DNA of 64,000 nt from Paralvinella palmiformis (lineage: Eukaryota > Annelida > Polychaeta > Terebellida > Alvinellidae), in NCBI GenBank assembly GCA_025642065.1, contig JAODUP010000185.1, positions 112,501 through 176,500 of the forward strand. The letters run 5' to 3'. The notes below the pieces were generated by a model. It made no database searches. It saw only the letters and a program-made list of their open reading frames with translations, and had not been told where the DNA came from. Of this stretch, positions 1-10,949 are shown one piece after another. Numbering within the stretch: the stretch's first letter is position 1; every line of letters starts with the position of its first letter. Position numbers and translations under genes: made by a program.

Positions 1-570
1 ATTAAAGTCAATCTTCTATTATACCGTGAGCTCTTTAATTGACTCATTTCGTATTATGTTTTTTTTTTATATCTAGCAATAGACATTTTTAGATTAATCC
101 TCAAAAGGCATTTTTAGGCTGATATTTTCCTATTAACTTGTGTGGGTTGTTAGTAATCAATACGCTTCTACTAGAATCGTTCTGTGTCGCGAGATAATTC
201 AGTTATCCTTTCAACTAATGGTTAACCTTAAATCTGATTTTATTTACTGATCTACGGTTGCTGGTGATCCATCACAGGCATCCAAAATTAGAACTAGACA
301 AAATAAATGTTTTGACCTTGTCTTCGTCGCAGACTGTTTGAGTGAGCTCCAGTGGCTGGTCTTTGCACAAATATAAAGCCATTTGAGACTTTTGCTACTT
401 GAAATTGGTTTTCAATTTAGCTCACCTTTAAAGACGGAAAAATACCAGTTTTTTATGTATTGCGTAAAATCAAATTTCTAAATTCGGTAGCTTTTACTAG
501 ACAATCAAACAACAACAATGCATAAACGTTCTTTCAATAGTGACTGAGAATTTGGTTGACCAATTAACTA
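1..570. other. AT-rich sequence, no recognised feature
   Basis: I see no gene, structured RNA or recognisable repeat here. It leads into the ACTC array that starts at about 571. Confidence 0.5.
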
Positions 571-1055
571 TCTCACTCACTCACTCACTCACTCACTCAC
601 TCACTCACTCACTCACTCACTCACTCACTCACTCACTCACTCACTCACACTCACTCACTCACTCACTCACTCACTCACTCACTCACTCACTCACTCACTC
701 ACTCACTCACTCACTCACTCACTCACTCACTCACTCACTCACTCACTCACTCACTCACTCACTCACTCACTCACTCACTCACTCACTCACTCACTCACTC
801 ACTCACTCACTCACTCACTCACTCACTCACTCACTCACTCACTCACTCACTCACTCACTCACTCACTCACTCACTCACTGCACTTGCTCGCTTGATTATT
901 TACTCACTCACTTGCTGACTCACTCACTCACTCTCACCTATTCATTCTCTCGTGTGCTTGCTTGGTCACTCACTCACTCACTAGCTCACTCACTATCTCA
1001 CTTACCGACTCATTCATTCACTCAAACATTCACCAACTCATATCATTTTCCATTG
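571..1055. repeat. (ACTC)n tetranucleotide array with degenerate tail
   Basis: Positions 571-879 are almost uninterrupted ACTC, with one slip near 648. Positions 880-1055 are a decayed continuation with mutated units. The open frame through it (Thr-His-Ser-Leu repeats) is a by-product of a 4-bp unit without stop codons and is not a gene. The unit is the complement of the GAGT arrays found later in the window. Confidence 0.97.
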
Positions 1056-1624
1056 TAAGAGTCATTCTCCAATCAAAACTTTGCGTAAGTGGTTATTCTT
1101 CAAAGTTATTTTACCTTGATCTTTGTCAATAAACCTATATGCTAGCAATTAATGCAAATTTAGCATAGTATATCATCACAGCCGTTATCAAATTACCATA
1201 CCCCAGTTTACAGAAGACTCCAATCCTGTATCACAGCTGTGATGGTAGAAAACACAGAATATGACATCTTGCAGTAGTTGACAGGCCATGGCTAGTGATA
1301 AAGTGCCACACAGTATGTGTGTCTTAAGGCCAATACTGGGTGGCCCATATTGGGGAAGGGGCATTCTTTACGGTGGTCCTAGGAACGCTAGGCCTAGCCT
1401 TTGTACTACTTATAGTCAACGGGGACGTGATTCGAATAGGCATCGGATAAGCTGGTAATAATTCTGGTAAATGGTGTCAGTGTCGACTCAGCTTGTTTCC
1501 TATCTAGCTTGTGTTATCTATAACGGGCAACACTCGTCACCGTGTTAAATGCTACGGTGCGCATAGGGAGATAAAACTGGGCCCATTCGGGCGAGAAAAG
1601 AGCAATGCAATATATCGCCACTAT

Positions 1625-1627
<3 letters not shown>
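1056..1627. other. Non-repetitive sequence, nothing recognised
   Basis: Mixed-composition DNA, with somewhat higher GC from 1320 to 1600 than in the flanks. I find no reading frame resembling a known family and no clear splice-bounded exon. Confidence 0.4.
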
Positions 1628-1655
<28 letters not shown>

Positions 1656-1837
1656 GTGTGTGTGTGTGTGTGTGTGTGTGTAGGTATGTGTGTGTTTCAG
1701 TGTGTATCTACTCGTGGACGCATATTAAGACGATCTCTTAATATATATAATTAAGTTGTAGAATGTTTGTGTGCTGCACGATAATGAATATTTTTTTACA
1801 ATATTATTTAAACAATATCAAAAATTATTACATAACT

Positions 1838-1868
<31 letters not shown>

Positions 1869-1869
1869 C

Positions 1870-1901
<32 letters not shown>
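1628..1901. repeat. (CT)n-(TG)n and (TA)n microsatellites
   Basis: CT repeats at 1628-1653 pass directly into TG repeats at about 1654-1692. A TA tract lies at about 1841-1901. Tyr-Ile and Cys-Val frames here are repeat artefacts. Confidence 0.95.
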
Positions 1902-1903
<2 letters not shown>

Positions 1904-2800
1904 GTACAATCACACAAGCACAAACATATAAACACAGTTTGTTCAACACAAAACAGTTTCGCTAAGGAATTATTTAACTTTTCGCGGTATGGTAGAGCAT
2001 AAGCTTTACAGAATGATTATGGTGACACATTTATAGCATCAAAGTTGTCACACCTTTCACTTGATAGGAATTATTTGTTCGTAATTCCTTTCTGACCAGT
2101 ATTTGCTCGTTTTCGTTGGCCTACCATCACCGGCTTAGACAATTGATCCTAGATAGCTTGCCTAAGGACATCTTTACTCGGATGAACTATGTATACGTAG
2201 GTCAGGTCATTATTGATTATATTAAACATTTTATTCTTATTCACCGGAGAGGGCACGAATAACATTATCGATCCCCAGAGAATTGCGTTTAAGGAAAGCG
2301 TACCGTTTACAACAACATCCCAGTCACATATGGTATCAGCTGGGGGAGGGATTGAGGTTCCCATATGGGGACGAACTAACTGTTATCGGAATAAACACTG
2401 AAAGAACGTCGTTCATCCTTGTTTGAACAAATGTGGCATTTGTTTAAATATAATGCATCTTTGTTATTTATCTCCACCAACTTGTTTTCGTCATCTTAAC
2501 CGACACCTTGGTTTTCTTCTCCGCTGAATCCATTCGACGTCGTCCTATATTTAACCAGCTGTTTAATTTAATAATTTAGCATCGTGAGCAGCAGCAACAT
2601 TATCATTATCGTCTCATCATCATCGTCATCGTAGACGTCGTCATCAATTATAATATATGGACTACCAGTTTGATTTAGCAGACGTTCTCAGATAACACAC
2701 CTGAAGCAATCAAAAAGAGAAAGTCGGTTATTTCATAAAGTTTTAGTTCATTAAAATCAAGTTTTAGTTTCTGTTTTTCTACTTTATTTCGTGTACTGAT
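1902..2800. other. Unique-looking sequence, nothing recognised
   Basis: Two frames of about 60-70 codons overlap antisense at 2149-2401. Neither resembles a family I know. A short CAT/CGT-rich stretch lies at 2600-2645. I call no gene. Confidence 0.35.
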
Positions 2801-3420
2801 AACGTTGTTTACCATTACTAACGAGATGACGTATTATAGAGGAATTCCTCATCTCCTGCCTCATCAATCCGAAACTTCGACGGCTGGTAAGGATATCGTT
2901 GCCGACTATCAAGTGAATTTCTCGCCTCCTACAGCATCACCATTAAGATTGAATGATCCAGATATTGGTGCGTCACCAGGCGGAATGGCGGACCGGTCCG
3001 TGGGACGCCGATGACGCAATTGCTCAGAATCTTCTCGCCGGTTGACGTATCATTGCCAGGAGCCATGCCTCTTGCTGATTCGGATGAAACGTGGCCGTAT
3101 TTCTCGGAATCCCTCCGTCGGGCAGCTGCTGCGTGTGTTTCGGCTTCGTCTCCGTCGAGGGGCGGACGTCCGGTGAATGATCACGCGAGAAACGGCGAGA
3201 TATGGTCGAGTTTCAGTAAATAATGACGATAAAAGAGCCAGACGACAGCCGACATTGTGGGAGAATTTTACTCAGTGGTGATAGATTGATGTCTGCGGAG
3301 TGGCGACGTTCTCCAGCTGGACATAAGGTCGGCATTATCCATCACTATCTGCCGTCCAAGGTCATACAAGGACCACACAGTGCTGGCTATGGAAGGAAGA
3401 ATTAGTATAGTAGACGATCA
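2800..3420. other. GC- and CpG-rich island, possible exon or promoter
   Basis: This stretch is visibly richer in G, C and CpG than the rest of the window, especially 2870-3330, and contains no microsatellite. Three plus-strand frames follow one another in three different phases: 2805-3014, 3011-3223 and 3223-3405. Two junctions overlap by a few bases or one base. The minus strand also has an open run of about 80 codons near 2925-3180. I recognise no domain on either strand. A first exon with promoter, a decayed gene or unmethylated regulatory DNA are all possible. Confidence 0.3.
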
Positions 3421-3524
3421 CGGATGTGACTGTGTCTATTTCTCACTTTGGTTGCCTCTCTATCTGCCTGTCTCTGTGGTTATATACAGAATAGTTATAT
3501 ACTACAGAAGAAGAATATACAGAC

Positions 3525-3526
<2 letters not shown>

Positions 3527-3566
<40 letters not shown>

Positions 3567-3818
3567 GCCTTGTAAGTCGTCGCGCCATATACACTTATAG
3601 TGAGCATAATTTTTTTAAAAACCGACTTTCTAATATTGGTTTTATCAATGAAACTGAAGAAATTTCGAGTGTAAGCTCGTGGTATATCATTCTATAAAAC
3701 CCAACTTATACAACAAATTTAACATTGAGTCTCCAAACACTTTACGCTGTGATGATTTTGAAATTTACAATCCAGCGACATGATCTATTCCAAGACCAAG
3801 AATGGAGAATACTGAGAG

Positions 3819-3855
<37 letters not shown>

Positions 3856-3871
3856 TACACACACACACACA

Positions 3872-3905
<34 letters not shown>
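3527..3905. repeat. (TA)n, (CA)n and (CT)n microsatellites
   Basis: TA tracts lie at about 3527-3567 and 3822-3852. The second continues into CA and then CT repeats, ending at about 3906. The sequence between them shows no gene. Confidence 0.9.
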
Positions 3906-3906
<1 letters not shown>

Positions 3907-3915
<9 letters not shown>

Positions 3916-4500
3916 GGTGTGTGCTATTTAAAGGTTTTAATGATTCTGAATTTCAAAATACAGTGAGAAGTTTACGCCGACTATAACTATTTTTTGAGAG
4001 TGATATAACTATTATAATCATTGCCAATCTAAATAAAATAGATCTTATTGTTAATCAATGTAATCTGTATACCTATGTTCATCATGTGATAATCTTTATA
4101 ATATATTAACACATCCTTATTATTATTGTTGTTGTTGTTGTTATTATTATTTACTTTAATATTCGACTCTTAAGATAATGAGGAACGTTATGACACTTCT
4201 TTTATTGAAGTCACGAATAGAAATAGAACCCTCGTAACTAATATTCTTTCTATGACATCCTATTTAATCACGGAATAGCTGCCAGCCATATATAGGATCT
4301 ATATGAAGCATATTGATCCATTAGACACATGTCAGGCGTCTTCCCGGCAGAAATTTACTATCGTTGATCTCCTAATAATTGTCTTTTCTTTCCGTACAAT
4401 ACATTATCTGGCTTTACAGATGAATTGGTAAAATGAAAGACGAGAAAGCAGGATCCCTTGATGATAATTCTAGGACGGGTCCACCGATCCTGATGGGCCT
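3907..4500. other. AT-rich sequence, nothing recognised
   Basis: It contains a short GTT/ATT run at about 4117-4150. I find no coding signature. Confidence 0.4.
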
Positions 4501-4505
4501 TCAGT

Positions 4506-4507
4506 CA

Positions 4508-4605
<98 letters not shown>

Positions 4606-4626
4606 GAGAGAGAGCGAGTGTGTGTG
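4506..4626. repeat. (TA)n array, about 95 bp, then short GA and TG runs
   Basis: A pure AT dinucleotide tract runs from 4506 to 4601. Short GA and TG runs follow and abut the (TGA)n tail of the SINE beginning at about 4627. Confidence 0.95.
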
Positions 4627-4835
4627 TGATGATGATGATGATGATGATGATGATTGTTGTTTTACAGCCACTTTTGTGCACATGGTAGGCTAAATGGGCC
4701 AAGCAACTTCCAAATGTAATGAAGCGAAGTAAAAAAATGAAACACCCTTCAGATATGCCTACGCCGAGGTTGGAACTCAGGTGGTAGTGATCTGTAATCC
4801 AACGAGCTACCAGTTAGACAACAGAGACGTGGAAG
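4627..4835 (-). mobile_element. tRNA-derived SINE, family S1, minus strand
   Basis: The element reads right to left. The tRNA-like head is near 4760-4835 and contains the complement of a B box (GGTTGGAACTC on the plus strand, a mutated GTTCGA core). The body ends in the shared 3' segment (TTTTACAGCCAC...GTGCACATGGTAGGC on the plus strand) and a GAT trinucleotide tail at 4627-4654. Five other copies in the window share this layout. The head is degenerate, so it is probably old and inactive. Confidence 0.85.
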
Positions 4836-4999
4836 AGAAAGACACACACACACACACACACATATTTCTTAGAGAGCATAAGTTACTCTTTGTCTCGTGG
4901 CGCTAACCAAACTAGCCACATAACTAAGCTATAATTGCCTTAATTCGTGACTTATACGCTAATCAATGGCCAATAAACAGTTTATAGGGGATCCCTTGG

Positions 5000-5265
5000 T
5001 AATTGAGAGTTTTGCAACACGTATGATGGGATGGGCTACAGTTAATTATTGATTATATTAGTTAATTATATGCCTGACACTAGAGAACAACATATACACT
5101 CTGTATAGGTTCGACTGTGCTGACAAATGGTAGAAGATAGTATAGAAACATTCAAAGGACTTAAACGTAACATTTCGACTTGATGCTTATCCACGACTGA
5201 GTTATACCAAAACGTTTGTTATGTATCTCTAACGACGATCATCACATCTTCATCAGTGCTTACCG

Positions 5266-5331
<66 letters not shown>

Positions 5332-5475
5332 TATTCTTCCTCACACTCTCATTGCCATTCATATATTTCGGGTAGTCTATACACTGTTGAGTGAATTGGG
5401 TCACGTCGAAGCAGCACGGACAATTCGTCTTGGTAATCTCCGAACATTAAAACATGCCACGGGAGATATATATAT
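5000..5475 (+). repeat. Interspersed repeat R3, copy 1, split by (TA)n
   Basis: It aligns by eye with 30900-31400. Shared landmarks are GTTAATTATT, GTGCTGACAA, TTATACCAAA, TCTTCCTCA followed by CACTCTCATTGCCATTCAT, and TTGAGTGAA. A TA tract has expanded at 5269-5328, where the 31 kb copy has only unique sequence. No coding potential is seen. The element class is unknown. Confidence 0.7.
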
Positions 5476-5524
5476 ATATATACAGAGAGAGAGAGAGAGA
5501 GGTAAATAGATAATATGTAATATC

Positions 5525-6050
5525 ATGATAATGCCACAAATAATATGTCTTTAAAACCAACCCCATGAGAGATTTAAACGATAATTATTATTTATCCATG
5601 GAAGTAATCTTGAACGGATTTGTTTTTAGAAAGGTTTCTAAATTTCAACACACGACGCATTTCTATTATCTGCCGGCAACCTATTCTACAAAGTGGCGGC
5701 TGCAACACTAAACACACTATCACCATATGACTTGAGCCGATACACTGGCACCTGCAATAGTATCCGACTGGATGACCTGAAATTTCTGGATGACTTTCTA
5801 ATGGACACCAGTTCACACAGGTATGCAGGTGGTCAAATCATTGATAGAGAATTTATTAATACAATCTTGTAATGGATACGCTTTCTAACAGGTAGCCAAT
5901 GTAGGTTTTGAAAAATTGGGGTGATACGATCACATTTTCGAGTATTTGTCACTGTGCGAGCTGCACTATTCTGAATTCACTGAAGGCGATTAATGTCCAA
6001 ATACTGTACGCATGATTCACAGTTGTTTCAAATACATTTTTGACTTATTA
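5525..6050 (-). pseudogene. LINE (L2/CR1-like) ORF2 C-terminal remnant, family B
   Basis: On the minus strand one frame gives the LINE C-terminal pattern: IQNSAARTVTNTRK, ITPIFQNLHWLPV, PPAYLCELVSIRKSSRN, then NRLPADNRN. The expected Trp before NRLPA is now a stop, and other stops and frameshifts follow before the end near 5590. The reverse transcriptase is missing, as expected of a 5'-truncated LINE. The same residues recur in the copy at 39.6-41.1 kb. Recognition rests on the HWLPV and AYL..L motifs typical of this region in L2/CR1-like elements. Confidence 0.85.
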
Positions 6051-6150
6051 GGGACTGGTGAGACATTACACATGTCTCAGCAAGAAAAGTCGCCACAGTT
6101 TGAATTCACGGTTCGAGATTCTCTGTGCCTGTGCCTTATTATACACAGCT

Positions 6151-6244
<94 letters not shown>

Positions 6245-6270
6245 CGCACACACGCACACACACACTTAGT
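6050..6270. repeat. Short repeat ending in (CA)n(TA)n; inverted copy at 63 kb
   Basis: Positions 6053-6100 and the 50 bp up to the CA run at about 6152 match the reverse complement of 63285-63412 almost base for base. The 63 kb copy has about 30 extra bases in the middle. Both copies continue into CA and then TA repeats, so the microsatellite is part of the repeated unit. A GGTTCGAGATTC motif resembling a pol III B box lies at about 6110-6121. Confidence 0.8.
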
Positions 6271-6822
6271 TATTCGAACCCAGAATAAAGCTGAGGTCAG
6301 CATCTGAGGAGTCGAAATGCTTTTTATATAGAGGTTTCTTTTGGACCACAGAAAATTATTGTTGAATGTAAACTGTGATGTCAAAATAGTTTATGATATG
6401 TATGTAGCAAGTCGCCATTGAATCACACGCACGTGTTGTTTGCTCCGAGCTGTGGTATCAAATGGTTTGTTTTTACGTGCTTCCGCTTTTTGTACGTAGC
6501 CTGCATTTAGCCACTTTCCTGTGTGCGTGACATATTTGTCGCGTACGAATAGCGAATTAGCTGGGTCCCACAGGCTGATGAGTAGACCAGACACATGCAT
6601 AGGTATACGCATACATCTATCAATATGTGGAGGTATGGAACATTTTATTTTTAGATTAGATAGTTGCATTTGTATTTAGATTTATGGAGGTAGGTCTCGA
6701 AGGATATTTAAATATGTTGATGCCCTGTGCCTGTTGCCTCTTTATATGTACCCTAAAACACACACAATTCCCTTGAATCCGAATAATTAAATGTACACAC
6801 TTACATGCACGCGCACACGCAC

Positions 6823-6915
<93 letters not shown>
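6270..6915. other. Mostly unrecognised sequence with a CATA/CA/TA microsatellite
   Basis: Sequence to 6720 shows no gene. CTGTGCCTGT and CTAAAACACACAC at 6726-6766 loosely echo the 6.1 kb repeat. CATA, CA and TA repeats fill about 6825-6906. Confidence 0.6.
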
Positions 6916-7130
6916 TATGATTGGTTTCTATAAACCAATTTGCAATAACAGCTATTATCTGTATCACTAACACCTGCCTTATTGACAGGAGACAAGAAGA
7001 TAATACTGTGTTATATATCATTATACTCCTATCATTCTCATCTATCACCAACTCATCATATGGCAATCTAATTATTGTGAGACATATTCAATCTTTCCAG
7101 TATATTTCAACTACATCACCTTTCAATAAA
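6915..7130 (+). repeat. Interspersed repeat R4, diverged copy
   Basis: It shares order and wording with 31716-31842 and 32444-32570: TTATCTGTATCACTAA, TTGACAGGAGACAA, GTTATATATCA, and a later run TATATTTCAACTA. It is more diverged than the 32 kb pair. No coding signal is seen. Confidence 0.65.
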
Positions 7131-7311
7131 AATAAATTCATGTGTTTTAAGAATAGTAAGAATAGTGTATTGCACATAGACATATCTAAAAATAAAGTAT
7201 TACACTTTCAACGTTAATGCCTTAAATACAAATATAGCAATACAGTAATCACATAAATATATCTTGTTATTTCATTATTATCATGTTCTGACCATGAAAC
7301 TGTACTCTCAA

Positions 7312-7478
7312 GTTGATTGCCTGACAGACTGACTGATTGACAGACTGACTGACTGAGTGATAGACTGACTGACTGACTGACTGACTGACTGACCGACCGA
7401 ACCACGACTGACTGACCTGACTGACTGACTGACTGACTGACTGACTGACTGACTGACTGACTGACTGACCGACCGACC

Positions 7479-7517
<39 letters not shown>

Positions 7518-7566
7518 CAACTCACTCACTGACTCACTAACTGAATCATTGACTGAGTTACTGACT
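7312..7566. repeat. (GACT)n tetranucleotide array
   Basis: Long runs of GACT/CTGA are interrupted by GACC variants and end in decayed CTCACTGA units. The minus-strand Ser-Gln-Ser-Val frame is an artefact of the repeat. It sits directly before R1 body sequence, as several other arrays do. Confidence 0.95.
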
Positions 7567-8110
7567 GTCTGACCTATTAATTTATTTAATTTTTCCAATA
7601 ATTTTGAGGGACAAGGAGAAAGATAGTTTGTACTCCTGTATTTTCTAGGGCTACTCTAGTCATAGGTAATTAAATACCTCACATAATATGATTGAGATTA
7701 CTCTAGTGTATTCCTTTATAATTAGTTACTAAAAACACATACTCCATAAGTCTGTATGCCATGCGGCTAAACAATAGTCTGATGTGCTGTTCAGTTTAAT
7801 ATATTATAATCCATCATTTCATGTCATTTCGTAGGACATGGGCTCACATTTTCCAGAATTTACTTATGTCTCTTGGGGTTATTTTTTCTATCAATAAGCG
7901 ACAACGGCTTTATCAGCTCTTTGTTCCAGGTGCCATCAATCTCAAGTATGAACAAAGCACTCATCTACAACTTTATATGGGCACATTTCAGCTGAGTAGC
8001 GTTATGTAACGGAATTAATTATTAGTAAATAATGCCCACCGAGTTCCGTTGGCCAGGTAAAACTTTACCCAGATTAATGTCTTTTCTTAATGCTAGAGAT
8101 AATTTCCAGG
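7567..8110 (+). repeat. Long non-coding repeat R1, 5' part of body
   Basis: Landmarks shared with 11080-11500 and 54640-55160 are GTACTCCTGTAT, GGCTACTCTAG, CATTTCATGTCATTT, ATGGGCTCACATTTTCCAG, CATCTACAACTTTATATGG and GTTATGTAACGGAATTAATT. Copies differ by many substitutions and indels, so the family is old. No reading frame is conserved among copies. The element class is unknown. Confidence 0.7.
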
Positions 8111-8264
8111 TCTCAGTGGCACCTGATGATCGACTACATCAAACAAAGACATGAAAACGTAATTGAAGAACATCGAATTTTAATTATTCCGATTATTATC
8201 GCCTTATGCCGCAATTCCAGTTATAAATTCATTGATATTTGGAACATTCATTCATATTAACAAT

Positions 8265-8460
8265 ATTGAAATGATGTAGTTTAAATATATCGGAAAGAGA
8301 TAAGATGTCACATCAATGATTAGACTACCATAGCTCTGTTACTGGCAGCTGAGGATGATAGGCTTTAGGATTATATTGATATTTAGTCCAGGATGATCTA
8401 TTCGGCTTCTGTCAATGATTCAGGTATTACTTGAATAGATAATAAATGATGCCAGATGAC
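8265..8460 (-). repeat. R4 repeat, inverted copy
   Basis: AAAGAGATAAGATGT, CTGGCAGCTGAGGATGATAG and CAATGATTCAGGTATTAC recur at 26640-26830 and 49590-49765. The set is the reverse complement of the R4 copies at 7 kb and 32 kb. Confidence 0.6.
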
Positions 8461-8624
8461 AGTTTATAGAAGCGAGTCTTTTCTTAAAGGGCATGTATTT
8501 GTTTGTATATTTGATCTTTACAATAGAAGGAAATTGTCTTTATTTGAAATATGGTGTATATGTGTGTGTAGGTAGGTGTGTTTTAGTATAATATATACAT
8601 ACTTACATACATACAAACATATAA

Positions 8625-8625
8625 C

Positions 8626-8672
<47 letters not shown>
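8625..8672. repeat. (TAA)n trinucleotide microsatellite
   Basis: About sixteen TAA/AAT units. No LINE sequence can be read beside it, so its origin from a LINE tail is only possible. Confidence 0.9.
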
Positions 8673-8794
8673 GAATGTAAAAATAAAGTAAGATATTTGA
8701 ACAAGAAACATTATTTATCAATGAAGCAACCATTAGCAAGCTAATTTTAGGGCATTTACTTATTGATGTTTGCAGGTCGATAATGAGCACACTC

Positions 8795-9800
8795 TTGGTC
8801 ATAGGAAGAATGCTGTTCGGCTTAATAGATTATATTCTAACATTTCATGGCATTTCTCAGAATATCAGCTTATATCTGAATAAGTTAACTATATATGTTA
8901 AGGGTTATTTCGTCCATCAATAACACATTTAGTCTTTATGAGCATTTTTCATAAGGGAATACATTTCAGCTATGTGTTTTAAGTATCGCCACTGATAAGA
9001 TGGTAAAAACATCTCACCGAAATTTGACGTGAACACCTTCGAGCTTATCCTTATGTATCTGAAGGAATTATAGGAAATAAACTAAAATGAGTCTTCCGGA
9101 TTATTAAATAACAGTTCACTGGCGCAGTATTCTAGGCTTATGTTTCAAAGACTGCAACATTTTATGTTCGCCTATCATATTTCAGCAATTTTAGCGAATT
9201 GTTGCAAACTAAGAAACCGATATCGTCGGCCATATCATTCTCTAACTAGTTGTTATAACGTTTGCTAGATATTCGTACTGTAACAGTGCTTGCAAAATAC
9301 GATTTCATTGACCTTTGCACGGAGGCCGTTAAAATGCAATCGATTGGAAAAATATACCTTCTCCAACAAATTGAAAAGTGACTATAGCTACTGTAGATTG
9401 AGGCAAAGTCATAATTGTTATTTATTGTAGAAATCGCTGTACGGAATGAACTACAGAAACCATAAAATAAAGATAGGGTCCGGTTAACAGCACAGAATGT
9501 TTGATATTTCCTGGGATTTTACATAACATTTCTTTTCATGGGACACTGAGTCTGGTATGAGTTCCACGTCTGACTCAATTTTATGATTAACTTTATTCCA
9601 CCTTTATAGCCTGGGCATGCATTTATCTTTATGTTGGCTACATTATATCAAGTATTACTAGTAAGTATAGAAAGGAATCGTTAAGTTATCTCAATACTGG
9701 ACAAATAGTATTATGATATCATCTTGCAAAACGAATTATTACTGGGGTATTATATTAATGTATTCTTTCAATAATATATTAACTAATTTATATCAATATC
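8795..9800 (+). repeat. R1 repeat, long 3' portion
   Basis: Shared with 17515-18320 and 53530-54320 in the same order: GATTATTAAAT..CAGT, TTTGCACGGAGGC, TAAAATGCAATCGATTGGAA, TATTTATTG..GAAATC, GTACGGAATGAACTACAGAA, AAATAAAGATAGG, TATGAGTTCCACG and ATTACTGGGG. It gives the best view of the R1 3' half. No frame is open across copies. Confidence 0.75.
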
Positions 9801-10513
9801 TCCTCTAATCACCTTAGCTCTCAATGAGACGTTTCAATTCATGATTTATTACAGATGGTTTAAATTCATACTCAATTTACTAAAGTCAAGACACAGATAC
9901 TTTTCTACGAAAAAGATACGGTAAAAAGGCCTTTACGGTTAAATTTGAATTATGACCTGTTCTAACTCCATTAGCAAATATATTATATATCTACATAAAC
10001 TTGTTTGTTGATATCATAAACAGGCCAACTTAACTAAGTGAGTTTTATTAATCTTACAAAATATTATTTTTCTTGTGTCAAGTTTAATATAATCAAGCCA
10101 CTTGTTGAACCATCTGTGTATATTGTTCTGTGGTTTTGTGGCACCATCAAAAGTGAAAAAGACTGACATGGTAGATCCTTTTCGGATCAGATCGCTTAGA
10201 TCCAATAATCCTGGTTAACCGAGTATTTTGAATGTATAAAACAAGACCTGGTATAATTATCTGAAACGCAGAGATAGCCAGTGCAGCAGGAACAAATATC
10301 GTGTTATGTGTTATCTTATGAGTGTGCAAAACGCATTAAATCCAGATATTACTATTTCTTAGAAGATAAACTTCATTGAACAGATATTTAGATAGGTATA
10401 TTTTTCACATCTGTCATGTTAGTCTCAAGCTCAAAATCTAATTTGGTTTTCAGAGTTTTATTAATAATAAATTCATGGACTGATAAGACATTTTAGGGGA
10501 TTGATCCAAATAC

Positions 10514-10517
<4 letters not shown>
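9800..10517. other. AT-rich sequence with one unrecognised frame
   Basis: A minus-strand frame at 10014-10205 (63 codons) has protein-like composition, including FFTFDGATKPQNN. A second minus-strand frame overlaps it at 10147-10329. I cannot place either in a family, and no splice sites or neighbouring frames support a gene. Confidence 0.3.
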
Positions 10518-10568
<51 letters not shown>

Positions 10569-10910
10569 CATACTCCTACATCTTATTATCCTCAGCTTTC
10601 ACCAACATCCCTACGATAGTCTAATTATTGAAGTGAGATCTTATCTATTTTGAGATTTTGAGTAGATTTGGATATCATCAAAATATTGTTTTATGAACAA
10701 ATAATTCAAATAACAAAAACTTAATGACTGCAATTGAAAAGACGTGCTAATTTGTGATAAAGATTAAATATAAGTTTTAATCAATCCAGAAAAATATGTA
10801 TAAGGTTACAACAAATGTAATAACAAAATCTATGCTAAACAATAATCCTCTAAATTGATAACTTTGTAGATACTCAGGTGAGAGTACGATTTATACCTCC
10901 AATATTCCCT
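10518..10910. other. (TA)n tract and AT-rich sequence
   Basis: TA repeats occupy about 10518-10564. The rest shows nothing recognisable. Confidence 0.7.
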
Positions 10911-10949
10911 GTACTTGTGAGATGATTCATCTAATCATCTCACAAGTAC
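10911..10949. repeat. Perfect 17-bp inverted repeat, 5-bp loop
   Basis: The left arm 10911-10927 (GTACTTGTGAGATGATT) is the exact reverse complement of 10933-10949. The loop 10928-10932 is CATCT. It sits at the start of an R1/array unit. A similar fold-back lies at 53492-53536, also at an R1 edge. Confidence 0.95.

Noticed and set aside
540..1058. A 172-codon open frame of Thr-His-Ser-Leu repeats
   Set aside because: It is the translation of the ACTC array. A 4-bp unit without stops stays open in every frame. The minus-strand frames at 56.4-56.8 kb are the same artefact.
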